Shown: positions 1-8,292, numbered from the stretch's first letter. The stretch: 45,067 nt of DNA from Bacilli bacterium (GCA_028287395.1 JAQBPR010000186.1:1-45067), one strand, 5' to 3'. Notes: generated from the letters alone by a model not told the origin. Made by a program: numbers and translations.

Positions 1-657
1 ACAAAGCCCGATGAGCGGGAGCCGCGAGCGGCGGTGCAGCTGTGGAAGCCGGTGCAATCCGGCGCAGCTCTGGGAACGCCTGCAGCGGACAGCTATCGGC
101 TGCTGCATGGCAGCGGTTTGGCGGGGAGCGAGGCGGACATCGCCTCGCATACCTTTACCGCGCCGGTGGCGCCATGGCTTGCCGCTCGCCTCGCGGGGAC
201 GCCGCTGATCTATCGCGACTTGGTCGCGGAGGGTAGGCGGCGCTTGGCGCGGGGGGGCTGCCTGCTGGTCGAAGGCGCAGGCGGGCTGCTTGTTCCGCTG
301 GCCGACGAGCAGCGGATGGTTGACTTAGCGGCAGATCTCGAATTGCCGCTGCTGATTATAGCCCGTACAGGGCTCGGCACCGTGAACCATACGCTGCTTA
401 CGGTGGAATGTGCCCGCCAAGCGGGGCTAGAGGTGCTTGGGGTAATTCTCAACGGCTGTGAACCAGCCGGTCAAAGTATGGCAGCGGACAATGCGAGGAT
501 GATCGAGCAATTTGGCAAAGTGTCTGTGCTTGGGATTCTGCCATGGCTAGCCCATGATCGTTGGGATGAAGCGGGTTGGAAAGTGTGGAGACAGCGATGG
601 ACATCTGAGCTGGAGCGAAACTTAAAGCTGGACGTATTTTATCATTCGCAAGCTTAA
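1..657 (+). CDS. bioD: Dethiobiotin synthetase, 5' end outside window
   Basis: BioD closes the ureido ring of dethiobiotin from 7,8-diaminopelargonate, CO2 and ATP, the step before BioB. The reading frame is open from base 1, so the start codon and the N-terminal P-loop (about 30 residues) lie upstream. The GTG at 34 is internal: the LWKPVQSG stretch just after it corresponds to the substrate-lysine region of the family. VEGAGGLLVPL, then an ARTGLGTVNHT segment, are standard BioD motifs. It is the first visible gene of a biotin operon continuing with bioB after a repeat element. The first ~330 bases are markedly GC-richer than the rest of the gene and operon. The family call is firm; the exact N-terminus cannot be seen. 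Confidence 0.9.
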   Translation, partial: TKPDEREPRAAVQLWKPVQSGAALGTPAADSYRLLHGSGLAGSEADIASHTFTAPVAPWLAARLAGTPLIYRDLVAEGRRRLARGGCLLVEGAGGLLVPLADEQRMVDLAADLELPLLIIARTGLGTVNHTLLTVECARQAGLEVLGVILNGCEPAGQSMAADNARMIEQFGKVSVLGILPWLAHDRWDEAGWKVWRQRWTSELERNLKLDVFYHSQA

Positions 658-677
658 GAATGGACATATATTTTATA

Positions 678-962
678 GAGTGAGTTCAAAAAGTGGCGAC
701 GAGGAGTAATGGGTGTGCTTGGAAAGTCGAAAGTTTTGCTTAGCAAAACTGGCTTCGTAAGCATATGCTTGGGCCGACTTTGAAAATGAGTTTCCTCCTT
801 CGTCAATTCAAGAAACTCATTTTCAACTGAGGTAAAAGTTTTCATAAGAAAACTCACTTCGTAAGCATGCGCTTAAAGCACATTCATTACGCAATATAGC
901 TATACTTTTTTGAACACACTCACATTCATTACGCAACATAGTTATATTTTTTTGAACACACT
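678..962 (+). repeat. MITE-like hairpin-rich repeat, copy A
   Basis: This non-coding element fills the bioD-bioB gap. Its ends are near-inverted: the left end reads AGTGAGTTCAAAAA and the right end, complemented, AGTGTGTTCAAAAA. Inside are several perfect hairpins: GTTTTGC/GCAAAAC, the 12-base palindrome AAGCATATGCTT, and a long one with arms TTGAAAATGAGTTTC and GAAACTCATTTTCAA around 778-825. Related copies lie at 24178, 32511 and 34549. It encodes no transposase, so it resembles a miniature inverted-repeat element mobilised in trans. This copy carries an extra module relative to copies B and D and a duplicated right end. The MITE label is inferred from structure and copy number; no clear target duplication was seen. 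Confidence 0.75.
879..962 (+). repeat. 42-bp tandem duplication of the repeat's right end
   Basis: Two adjacent 42-base units (879-920 and 921-962) begin CACATTCATTACGCAA and end TTTTTTGAACACACT, with only a few differences. Copies B and D carry a single unit. The second unit ends 18 bases before the bioB start codon, just upstream of its Shine-Dalgarno sequence. Confidence 0.85.
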
Positions 963-980
963 TTGTAGGGGGAATGAATC

Positions 981-1973
981 ATGATTAACGTAATGACGAA
1001 TTGGAATGAATTAGCGGAAAAGGCTTTGCGCGGCGAGTTATTGACAATGGAAGAAGGACTTGCCGTATTGGAAGCCGATGATGATGAAATATTGGCTATT
1101 TTAAGCGCGGCATTTAAGGTGAGAAAGCATTATTTTGGCAAAAAGGTAAAGCTGAACCTGATTATTAATGCGAAAAGCGGACTTTGTCCGGAGGATTGCG
1201 GTTATTGCTCCCAATCGATTGTCTCGACAGCACCCGTTTCCAAATATCCTTTGCTGGAAAAAGATACGCTGGTTAATGGCGCACGCAAAGCAATGGAGTT
1301 AAAGGTAGGTACTTATTGTATCGTGGCAAGCGGACGTGGACCGACAGGCAAGGAATTGGATCAAGTGATTGCTGCGGTCAAAGAAATTAAAGAAACCATG
1401 CCGATGAAAATCTGCGCATGCTTGGGGATTTTATCCGATGAGCAGGCTGTGCGTTTGAAGGAAGCAGGAGTAGACCGCTACAATCACAACCTCAATACGA
1501 GTGCGGGCAATTTTTCGAAAATAACGACTACCCATACATACGACGATCGGGTAACGACGGTGGAAGCCGCTAAAAATTCCGGTATGTCGCCATGCTCCGG
1601 CTGTATTGTCGGCATGGGAGAAACGAATCGGGAGCTTGTGGAAATTGCTTATGCGCTTCGCGATTTAGATGCGGATTCCATTCCGGTTAACTTCCTTAAT
1701 TCAATTAAAGGAACACCGCTTGAAAATAATAAAGAGCTTAATCCGCGTAAATGTTTAAAAGTGCTTGCCTTGATGCGTTTCATTAACCCGTCTAAGGAAA
1801 TTCGCATTTCCGGAGGACGTGAGGTTAATTTGCGTTCCATGCAGGCGCTGGGCTTATATGCCGGAAATTCATTATTTGTCGGTGATTATTTGACGACAGA
1901 AGGCCAAGAGGCTGCTCAAGATCATAAAATGATTGAAGATATGGGCTTTGAAATCGAGCTTTGCGCGTTGTAG
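981..1973 (+). CDS. bioB: Biotin synthase
   Basis: BioB is a radical-SAM enzyme that inserts sulfur into dethiobiotin to give biotin. The 330-residue product has the usual length. The radical-SAM cluster motif CxxxCxxC is at C69, C73 and C76 (CPEDCGYCSQS), followed by YCIVASGRGPTG and the NHNLNTS segment typical of BioB. The ATG at 981 is preceded by TAGGGGGAATGAATC, a good ribosome binding site. It is cotranscribed in layout with bioF (29-base gap), but separated from bioD by the copy-A repeat, so its expression depends on reading through that hairpin-rich block or on a promoter within it. Confidence 0.97.
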   Translation: MINVMTNWNELAEKALRGELLTMEEGLAVLEADDDEILAILSAAFKVRKHYFGKKVKLNLIINAKSGLCPEDCGYCSQSIVSTAPVSKYPLLEKDTLVNGARKAMELKVGTYCIVASGRGPTGKELDQVIAAVKEIKETMPMKICACLGILSDEQAVRLKEAGVDRYNHNLNTSAGNFSKITTTHTYDDRVTTVEAAKNSGMSPCSGCIVGMGETNRELVEIAYALRDLDADSIPVNFLNSIKGTPLENNKELNPRKCLKVLALMRFINPSKEIRISGGREVNLRSMQALGLYAGNSLFVGDYLTTEGQEAAQDHKMIEDMGFEIELCAL

Positions 1974-2002
1974 GACTTTGCTTGGCAAGAGGAGTTTAAC
2001 CC

Positions 2003-3202
2003 ATGAGTGACATGCGGCAATGGATGAGTGAGGAATTGCGGGCACTCGAAGGAAAAGCGCAGTATCGAAGCCTGGCAACAGCTGCCGCGCAAGCGGATGG
2101 ATCGATAGTAAAAGCAGGTCGAAAGCTGATGAATTTGGCTTCCAATCATTATCTTGGTTTGGATCTGCAGCTTACTGAGGCACGACTGGCTCGTCTTACA
2201 GAGCAAGCGGAAGCGCTTGGTACTCATGTCGGGATAGGTTCGACAGCGTCGCGCCTAATTGTTGGCAGTGATCCTGTTTTTGCGGCGTTCGAAGCAGAAT
2301 TTGCCGCTTTTAAAGGAACGGAGAGCTGTTTGTTGTTTGGCAGCGGTTATTTGGCGAACAGCGGTGTTATTCCGGCATTAGTCGGACGACACGATGTGGT
2401 GTTTAGCGATCGATTAAATCATGCGAGTATAGTTGATGGGATAACGTTAAGTCGAGCCGATCACATCCGTTATCGCCATCGCGATCTGGATCAACTGGAG
2501 CAGCAGCTCAAGCAAGTGGGCTCGGCGAAAAGAAAGCTGATCGTGACCGATACGATATTCAGCATGGATGGAAGTCTTGCTCCTTTGCGGGAATTAGTCA
2601 CATTAAAGCAGCGCTATGGAGCCATGCTTATGGTTGATGAGGCGCATAGCGGCGGTATTTTTGGTGCCAAAGGGGAAGGCTTAACCCATGCGCTGCGGCT
2701 TACAGAGCAGGTAGATATTCAGATGGGGACCTTTAGCAAAGCCTATGGCTGCTACGGTGCCTATATTGCAGGAGATTCAATTTTACGGGAATACCTGATC
2801 AATAAAGCGCGCAGCTTTATTTATACAACTGCGCTGCCGCCGCTTATTGTGTTGGCGATTCGTGACAACTGGCTGCAAGCGCAGCAGGAAGATTGGCGAC
2901 GTCTGACCTTATTGGAAAACGCGATTTGGTTTCGTGAGCAATTGCAGAGCCTAGGCTTTGATACGGGGGAGAGCGAATGCCAGATTGTTCCGTTGATCGT
3001 TGGCGATAATGAACGAACTGTCGCGCTTAGTCAGCGTTTGCAGCAAGCGGGTATTGCCGCGGTGGCGATTCGTCCGCCAACCGTACCGGAAGGCTCAGCA
3101 CGCATTCGCTTTTCATTGACATCCCTGCTGCAAAAATCGCAATTGCGTCAAGCGCTCTATCACATCGCGGATGCAGGCAGAGAATTGGGATTGATTGGAT
3201 AG
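2003..3202 (+). CDS. bioF: 8-amino-7-oxononanoate synthase
   Basis: BioF is a PLP enzyme that condenses pimeloyl-ACP (or -CoA) with L-alanine to 8-amino-7-oxononanoate. The 399-residue protein belongs to the alpha-oxoamine synthase family. The PLP lysine is K246 in MGTFSKAYGCYG; VDEAHSGG carries the cofactor-binding aspartate, and NYLGL-like ASNHYLGL lies near the N-terminus. The start has GGCAAGAGGAG about 10 bases upstream. It sits between bioB and a BioH-like esterase. BioH and BioC downstream imply that the acyl donor is pimeloyl-ACP made by the fatty-acid route rather than by BioW or BioI. KBL/2-amino-3-ketobutyrate ligase is a related family, but the operon decides for BioF. Confidence 0.96.
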   Translation: MSDMRQWMSEELRALEGKAQYRSLATAAAQADGSIVKAGRKLMNLASNHYLGLDLQLTEARLARLTEQAEALGTHVGIGSTASRLIVGSDPVFAAFEAEFAAFKGTESCLLFGSGYLANSGVIPALVGRHDVVFSDRLNHASIVDGITLSRADHIRYRHRDLDQLEQQLKQVGSAKRKLIVTDTIFSMDGSLAPLRELVTLKQRYGAMLMVDEAHSGGIFGAKGEGLTHALRLTEQVDIQMGTFSKAYGCYGAYIAGDSILREYLINKARSFIYTTALPPLIVLAIRDNWLQAQQEDWRRLTLLENAIWFREQLQSLGFDTGESECQIVPLIVGDNERTVALSQRLQQAGIAAVAIRPPTVPEGSARIRFSLTSLLQKSQLRQALYHIADAGRELGLIG

Positions 3203-3220
3203 CATAATTGAGGTGGATAG

Positions 3221-3973
3221 ATGAATCGGAATATTTTATGGATACATGGGTGGGGGATGTCTTCTCGGGTCTGGGGAGATGTCTCTGTTTTATTGCCCAG
3301 CTTCAATCATCATTATATCCATTATAATGATTGTGGCACGGTAGAGTCGTTTCTTGAGACGCTTATTTCTCAAATGAATGGGGCCAAGTCGGGAGAAAGC
3401 TGGACTTTGATCGGTTGGTCCTTTGGCGGCATGCTCGCTTTGGAATGGTTGATGGAACACTCGGCTGCGGAAGTATCTTATTCACTTGAAGCCGTTGTAG
3501 TTGTGAATGGAACGCTTCGTTTTGTCGATGCGAATCGGCAATTGGGATGGCCTAATCGAGTGGTTGAAAGAATGCAAACACAATTACGGCGCGATCCAAA
3601 GGAAACACTTCAGCAGTTTGCAATGTCGATGTTTAGCGAAGCGGACCGTGCCAAAGCAGAATATGAAAAGGTCGTGAATATAGTTTGTGAAGAAGCGAAG
3701 CAAACTGACTTTTCGTTATCAGGATTGGATGCGGCACTTACCTATTTACGTCAAACCGATTTGACCCTTCGTTGGCAAAAATATCGTGAGACAGCGCATT
3801 CGGCTAAACTCCTCTGGCTGCATGGTGCAGACGACCCGATTTGTCCCGTAGGCTGTATGCCCCAACTCAAGCAGGAAGAGCAGAGAATTTTTTTCGACGT
3901 GGGACATCTCCCGTTTTTGACGGAATCAGAGCCATTTTATGAACAACTAAGGGGTTTTCTCCATGCCGAATGA
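3221..3973 (+). CDS. bioH: Alpha/beta hydrolase, BioH-like pimeloyl-ACP methyl ester esterase
   Basis: The protein is a 250-residue alpha/beta-hydrolase. The visible triad is the nucleophile S67 in GWSFGG, an acid at D204/D205 in GADDP, and H229 in VGHLPF; HGWGMSS near the N-terminus forms the oxyanion region. In E. coli-type biotin synthesis BioH cleaves the methyl ester from pimeloyl-ACP methyl ester after BioC has allowed chain extension. The gene overlaps bioC by 11 bases, so the two are translationally coupled, which supports the role. The sequence is not close to E. coli BioH beyond the fold and motifs, so the symbol rests mainly on context. Confidence 0.82.
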   Translation: MNRNILWIHGWGMSSRVWGDVSVLLPSFNHHYIHYNDCGTVESFLETLISQMNGAKSGESWTLIGWSFGGMLALEWLMEHSAAEVSYSLEAVVVVNGTLRFVDANRQLGWPNRVVERMQTQLRRDPKETLQQFAMSMFSEADRAKAEYEKVVNIVCEEAKQTDFSLSGLDAALTYLRQTDLTLRWQKYRETAHSAKLLWLHGADDPICPVGCMPQLKQEEQRIFFDVGHLPFLTESEPFYEQLRGFLHAE

Positions 3974-4841
3974 AATAACAGATGAAATGGTGCAGCTTAA
4001 TAAAGACCTTGTTCGCAAGCATTTTAACCGTCATGCGCATGAATATGACCAGTATGCTATTATACAGGCTGAAATGGCTAATCAATTAATGGAGCGAATT
4101 CAGCTATATTGTCCGCAAAAAGAGTTTCTGAACATTTTGGAAATTGGCTGCGGCACAGGTATACTAAGCGAACTGCTGCGAAAAAAATGGGGCGCCGCAA
4201 AATTAACCGTGATAGATATTTCCGCAGAAATGATCCGGCAAACAAAGCTGAAGCTAGGAGAGACTGCTTCCCATATTCGTTTTATTACTATAGATGCGGA
4301 AGCTTTAGTTGAGCAGGGGGATTTAGATGAAGGTAAGCTAGTTGAACCGTTTGATTTGATCATCTCAAATGCAGCCTTCCAATGGTTTCAATTTCCCGAG
4401 CAGACGATAAAAGGCTATTTGCAGAAATTAATCCCCGATGGTCTTTTTGCTTTTACAACCTTCGGCCCCAAAACCTTTTATGAGTTGCATGAATCCTTCC
4501 GTGCAGCAGAGACACTGCTTAATATAACACATGTTCCGCATGGACAAGCTTTCCCGGATGAAGTGTTTTGGAACTCCGTATTTACTGGGACGGGGTATGT
4601 CACCCATGGTAGACAATTTGCTTGGTCTCAGTATGAGCAGATCATGAATTACCCGAATGTGCGAGACTTCCTAAATAGTGTAAAGCGGGTGGGAGCAGGC
4701 AATGCAACGGGTTCACAAGAAGCCAATGCTCGTGTAAGTCGTCCGTTGTTTTCGCGAATGGAATCTTACTATACGGAGCATTTTGCAGTTGAAGGCGGAA
4801 TTAGAGCAACCTATGATGTAGGATTTGGGATATTTAGTTGA
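3963..4841 (+). CDS. bioC: Malonyl-ACP O-methyltransferase
   Basis: BioC uses SAM to methylate malonyl-ACP, which disguises it as a fatty-acid primer so that it can be elongated to pimeloyl-ACP methyl ester. The 292-residue protein has the class I SAM-binding motif EIGCGTG at residues 60-66, then VIDIS as the acidic loop and the FDLIISNAAFQWF segment typical of BioC. The N-terminal VRKHFNRHAHEYDQYA stretch is also characteristic. It overlaps bioH by 11 bases and ends the operon; its TGA lies two bases from the stop of the convergent nagA, inside a palindrome. No T-rich terminator follows. Confidence 0.93.
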   Translation: MPNEITDEMVQLNKDLVRKHFNRHAHEYDQYAIIQAEMANQLMERIQLYCPQKEFLNILEIGCGTGILSELLRKKWGAAKLTVIDISAEMIRQTKLKLGETASHIRFITIDAEALVEQGDLDEGKLVEPFDLIISNAAFQWFQFPEQTIKGYLQKLIPDGLFAFTTFGPKTFYELHESFRAAETLLNITHVPHGQAFPDEVFWNSVFTGTGYVTHGRQFAWSQYEQIMNYPNVRDFLNSVKRVGAGNATGSQEANARVSRPLFSRMESYYTEHFAVEGGIRATYDVGFGIFS

Positions 4842-4849
4842 GCTCAACT
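4836..4849. other. Perfect palindrome holding both convergent stop codons
   Basis: AGTTGAGCTCAACT is a perfect 14-base palindrome. It contains the bioC stop (TGA, 4839-4841) on the plus strand and the nagA stop (TGA, 4846-4844) on the minus strand. There is no adjacent T-run, so it is not a standard intrinsic terminator. Confidence 0.7.
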
Positions 4850-6031
4850 TAGAATGATTGCTTTACCTTTAATCCAAACATTCTGTATTTGTAAGTCAGG
4901 CGAAACTAGCAGAATATCGGCTTGCTTGCCCGCAGATAAGCTTCCTATTTGCTCTGTAATGCCTAATGTTGCGGCAGGATTTCCGCTGGCCATTCGACTT
5001 ACTTGTGGGATAGGCAAGCCAACTTGCTCTACACAGAAGCGAAAAGCGTCTATCATCGTTAAGGTGCTGCCGGCCAAAGTATCAGAGCCCGCTAAACGAG
5101 CTGCGCCATCTTTTACAGTGACTTTTAATCCGCCAAGGGAATAATCTCCTTCACTTAAACCTGAAGCACACATCGAATCCGTCACAAGCAGCAGCTTGTC
5201 CTTGGGTTTCGTATTTGCCAAGATTTTGATGCAAGCAGGGTGCACATGATGTCCATCAGCGATCACTTCTGCGTAAATACGATCATCGGAGAGGACTGCG
5301 CCTACTGTACCTGGCTCGCGATGGTGTAATACGCGCATTGCGTTAAACGTGTGGACGGCATGCTGCAGTCCTGCATCAACAGCAGCTTCGATTTGCGCAT
5401 AGGTGGCATCCGTATGGCCGCAAGCGGCAACAATACCCGTTTCCTTTAGCCAAGCAATAAACGGCAGCGCACCTTCACTTTCGGGAGCTAAAGTAATCAG
5501 ACGAATCACGTCGGGATGTTGTTCCATCCAGCCTTGGAGCCAAGAAATTTGCGGTGGGACAATGAACGCAGGATTTTGTGCGCCGGGAAACTTCGGACTA
5601 ATGAAGGGTCCTTCCAAATGGACACCTAACAGCTGTGTAAAAGGCATTTCCTGATGAATATAAGCATCCACTGCACTTAAAACAGCAGAGAGATCTTTAT
5701 GCGATGCAGTCATCGAAGTGGCTAGCATAGCTGTTGTGCCATGCTGAGCATGAAATCCAGTGATCGTCTCCAAAGCTTCACGCGTGGCGTCCATAAAATC
5801 CGCACCAAAGCCGCCGTGTACGTGAACATCAATAAATCCGGGCAGCACCCAGCTTCCTGAAGCCTCAACAATGGGACCCGCATAGGCTGGGTAGTGCTCT
5901 GGCAGCTGCGCCTCAGTACCGATCCATTCAATTTTTCCCTCGCGAACCAGAAGTACACCGTTTTCTATTATAGATCCATCTTCAATCACGATTTTGCCAT
6001 TTTTAATTAACCATGGTTGTTGTAAACTCAT
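4844..6031 (-). CDS. nagA: N-acetylglucosamine-6-phosphate deacetylase
   Basis: NagA removes the acetyl group from GlcNAc-6-phosphate to give glucosamine-6-phosphate for NagB. The 395-residue protein is an amidohydrolase of normal length. Visible metal and substrate motifs are HVHGGFGADF, HLEGPF, GHTDA, HTFNAM, DGHHVHP and the late VTDSM segment with the catalytic aspartate. The start overlaps the nagB stop in the TGATG arrangement (one shared base), so the pair is translationally coupled. It is the last gene of the regulator-nagB-nagA operon. It likely serves both external amino-sugar use and recycling of cell-wall GlcNAc. Confidence 0.95.
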   Translation of the reverse strand: MSLQQPWLIKNGKIVIEDGSIIENGVLLVREGKIEWIGTEAQLPEHYPAYAGPIVEASGSWVLPGFIDVHVHGGFGADFMDATREALETITGFHAQHGTTAMLATSMTASHKDLSAVLSAVDAYIHQEMPFTQLLGVHLEGPFISPKFPGAQNPAFIVPPQISWLQGWMEQHPDVIRLITLAPESEGALPFIAWLKETGIVAACGHTDATYAQIEAAVDAGLQHAVHTFNAMRVLHHREPGTVGAVLSDDRIYAEVIADGHHVHPACIKILANTKPKDKLLLVTDSMCASGLSEGDYSLGGLKVTVKDGAARLAGSDTLAGSTLTMIDAFRFCVEQVGLPIPQVSRMASGNPAATLGITEQIGSLSAGKQADILLVSPDLQIQNVWIKGKAIILS

Positions 6032-6756
6032 CAGAATTTCACACCTGCCTCGGGATCAAGCATAACAATTAGGTTCGGATGAGTTTGTAATAAGGAAGCT
6101 GGAATTTGCGTGGTGATCGGACCTGTAAGCGCCTCATGAATAATGCTGGCTTTTTCAGCGCCTCGCACTACAAGCAGTAGACACTTGGCTTTCATAATAC
6201 CCCCCAAACCCATGGTGATTGCATGGGTAGGCACGTCATCCAAATGGTTAAAATATCTGGCATTAGCTAATCGTGTTTCTTCCTTCAGTTCAACAATATG
6301 CGTTCCACCTGTTAAATTGGTGCTAGGCTCGTTGAATCCAATATGTCCATTATGCCCAATCCCCAAAATTTGCAAATCAATTTGCTGAATTTCGTCTAAA
6401 AGCTCGTCATATCGCAGGCATTCTTGTTCAATGCTTGCAGCATTGCCATTGGGAATGTTGATGTTTCGGGCAGGAAGATCGATATGATTAAATAAATGCT
6501 GCTGCATATAGGCATGATAGCTTTGTTCATGACTCTCAGGGAGTCCGACATATTCATCCAGGTTAAAAGATGTCGCTTCATTGAAAGAAAGCTGCTGTTT
6601 TTGATGCCGTTTTACCAGCTCTGCATAAATTCCAACAGGCGTACCTCCAGTAGCTAAACCGAGAACCGCGGTTGGTTTGGCTTGGAGTAAGCTTGCGATT
6701 AAATCGGCTGCGGCTGAATTTAATAATGGATTTGTTGCGAAAACTTGAATGTCCAT
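6031..6756 (-). CDS. nagB: Glucosamine-6-phosphate deaminase
   Basis: NagB converts glucosamine-6-phosphate to fructose-6-phosphate and ammonia, feeding amino sugars into glycolysis. The 241-residue length matches the short Gram-positive form, which lacks the C-terminal allosteric extension of the E. coli enzyme. Motifs seen are GLATGGTPVGIY (phosphate loop), FNLDEYVGL (catalytic aspartate region) and GIGHNGHIGFNEP. It lies 11 bases downstream of the RpiR-type regulator and overlaps nagA by one base. Confidence 0.95.
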   Translation of the reverse strand: MDIQVFATNPLLNSAAADLIASLLQAKPTAVLGLATGGTPVGIYAELVKRHQKQQLSFNEATSFNLDEYVGLPESHEQSYHAYMQQHLFNHIDLPARNINIPNGNAASIEQECLRYDELLDEIQQIDLQILGIGHNGHIGFNEPSTNLTGGTHIVELKEETRLANARYFNHLDDVPTHAITMGLGGIMKAKCLLLVVRGAEKASIIHEALTGPITTQIPASLLQTHPNLIVMLDPEAGVKF

Positions 6757-6767
6757 GTGGGAGTTAC

Positions 6768-7619
6768 CTACCTTTTTTTGCGATATTTTTGCACCATTTG
6801 ATACGAAAGCTCTAATTGTGGAACATACTGCGAAAAATTCGAACTGACTAAAGCTGTAAATAAAATATCGATCACATGAAGCTGAGCAATGCGTGAAGCC
6901 ATGTCCCCGCGGCGTATGCCGGCTTCAAGTGTGGATGTGAATAATGTAATGTCTGCTTCTTTGGAGAGAGTGTTTGTACCGTAGCGGGTTAAGCTGATTG
7001 TTGTTGCTCCGCGTTCTTTGGCCGCTTTCATGGCTGCAATGGTTTCTTGTGTTTCCCCTGAATAAGAGATGGCAAAGGCGACATCATCCGGTTGTAAGTT
7101 AGAGGCAGATGTGATTTGCATATGCGGATCTTGAACGGCAGAACAATGCATCCCTATGCGTACTAGCTTTTGCTGAAAATCAAGGGCGATGATGCCCGAG
7201 GTAGCCACTCCATAAAGATCGATTCGCTTTGCTTTATTAAGGGAATCAATAGCTCGCTGCAGCTTTGTTACGTCCAATAAGCGGGTCGTGTCCGTTATCG
7301 AGCGAAGATGATTGGATTCCATAGCACTAATAATTTTGTGCAGTGAATTTCCGGCGACAATATCTTGATAAGATTGACTATGCGGTTGTCCAGCCAGCTC
7401 GGTGGCTAGCTTTATTTTAAAATCAGTATAACCATTAAAGTGAAAAGCCTTGCAGAAGCGGGAGATCGTTGCTGTGCTTGCCGTTGAAGCTGTTGACAAA
7501 TCCGTTATCCCCATGGTGATGACTTGATCCGAATGCGCCAGAATATAATGCGCAAGCACTTGCTCTTTAGGATGAAGATGGTTTAGCTTGTCTGCGATAG
7601 CTTGAATAATATTCGACAT
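6768..7619 (-). CDS. RpiR/MurR-family regulator of the nag operon
   Basis: The protein has an N-terminal RpiR-type helix-turn-helix (about residues 1-75, with STATISRFCKAFHFNGYTDFK) followed by a SIS sugar-phosphate-binding domain (about 105-245, with GVATSGI and ISYSGETQETI). Such proteins sense sugar phosphates and usually repress or activate the adjacent catabolic genes. I start it at 7619, where GAGGAG lies 7 bases before ATG; an in-frame start five codons upstream has no site. It is first in the operon with nagB and nagA. A sigma-A promoter and a near-perfect dyad lie directly upstream, so autoregulation by glucosamine-6-P or GlcNAc-6-P is likely (inference). It differs from the GntR-type NagR of B. 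subtilis. Confidence 0.88.
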   Translation of the reverse strand: MSNIIQAIADKLNHLHPKEQVLAHYILAHSDQVITMGITDLSTASTASTATISRFCKAFHFNGYTDFKIKLATELAGQPHSQSYQDIVAGNSLHKIISAMESNHLRSITDTTRLLDVTKLQRAIDSLNKAKRIDLYGVATSGIIALDFQQKLVRIGMHCSAVQDPHMQITSASNLQPDDVAFAISYSGETQETIAAMKAAKERGATTISLTRYGTNTLSKEADITLFTSTLEAGIRRGDMASRIAQLHVIDILFTALVSSNFSQYVPQLELSYQMVQKYRKKR

Positions 7620-7670
7620 GATAAAACTCCTCAATGTGAAAATAAATTACTCATTTATAATGATTATAAC

Positions 7671-7718
7671 GAAAATTATTTTCATATATATCATAACTTA
7701 ATTGCCTTTCGCGGTCAA
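7671..7718 (-). promoter_or_regulatory. nag operon promoter and candidate RpiR operator
   Basis: On the minus strand, TTGACC (7718-7713), a 17-base spacer and TATGAT (7695-7690) form a good sigma-A promoter. The dyad GAAAAT-N-ATTTTC (7671-7683) covers the expected transcription start, a natural position for a repressor site. RpiR/MurR-type regulators often bind AT-rich dyads of this general form (family knowledge); the assignment here is by position. Confidence 0.7.
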
Positions 7719-7812
7719 TAGTAAGTCTTTTTCGCATGATTACTGGATATAGTGTAGAATTGAATAAAGCACGCTAAATAAAAAATCGTATCATTAATTG
7801 GGAGCTGTAGGT

Positions 7813-8292
7813 ATGTCGAAAAACGAAATAATTTTAACCCGAGAGGGAATGCTTAAACTGGAGCTTGAACTGGACGATCTTAAATCAGTGAAACGCAAAG
7901 AAATAGCCAGCCGGATTAAAACAGCTATCAGTTATGGCGATTTAAAGGAGAATAGTGAATATCATTCTGCCAAAAATGATCAGTCGTTCATGGAAGGAAG
8001 AATAATTACATTAGAAAAGATGTTAAATAAAGCTCGGGTCGCTGATTCCGATAGTTTTGACAACACAACTGTCCGTGTTGGCTCCATTGTTATCCTAAAT
8101 GATCTGGAAGTTTCCGAAAAGATCGAATATAGGATCGTAGGTCCTGCCGAAGCAGATGTTTTTGAGAATAAAATATCATATGAGAGTCCTTTAGGGAAGT
8201 CTCTCATGGGAAAATCAGTAGGCAGCATTATTGATGTAATCGCACCTATGGGGTTGATTAAATATGAGCTGCTTGAAATAAGAGCCATTTGA
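7813..8292 (+). CDS. greA: Transcription elongation factor GreA
   Basis: GreA enters the secondary channel of RNA polymerase and stimulates cleavage of backtracked transcripts. The 159-residue protein has the N-terminal coiled coil (about 1-77) with GDLKENSEYHSAK carrying the tip acidic residues D and E, and the C-terminal FKBP-like domain with SPLGKSLMGKSVGS. I choose the ATG at 7813, preceded by GGGAG; an in-frame start five codons upstream is less well placed. It is monocistronic, facing the nag regulator divergently and ending at a clear terminator. Confidence 0.95.
   Translation: MSKNEIILTREGMLKLELELDDLKSVKRKEIASRIKTAISYGDLKENSEYHSAKNDQSFMEGRIITLEKMLNKARVADSDSFDNTTVRVGSIVILNDLEVSEKIEYRIVGPAEADVFENKISYESPLGKSLMGKSVGSIIDVIAPMGLIKYELLEIRAI

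Noticed and set aside
654-857. Open frame of 67 codons on the minus strand inside repeat copy A, with a similar one in copy B (24136-24318)
   Set aside because: The frames share sequence only because the repeat is shared. They run through hairpin arms, lack ribosome binding sites, and the parallel frame is lost in copy C.
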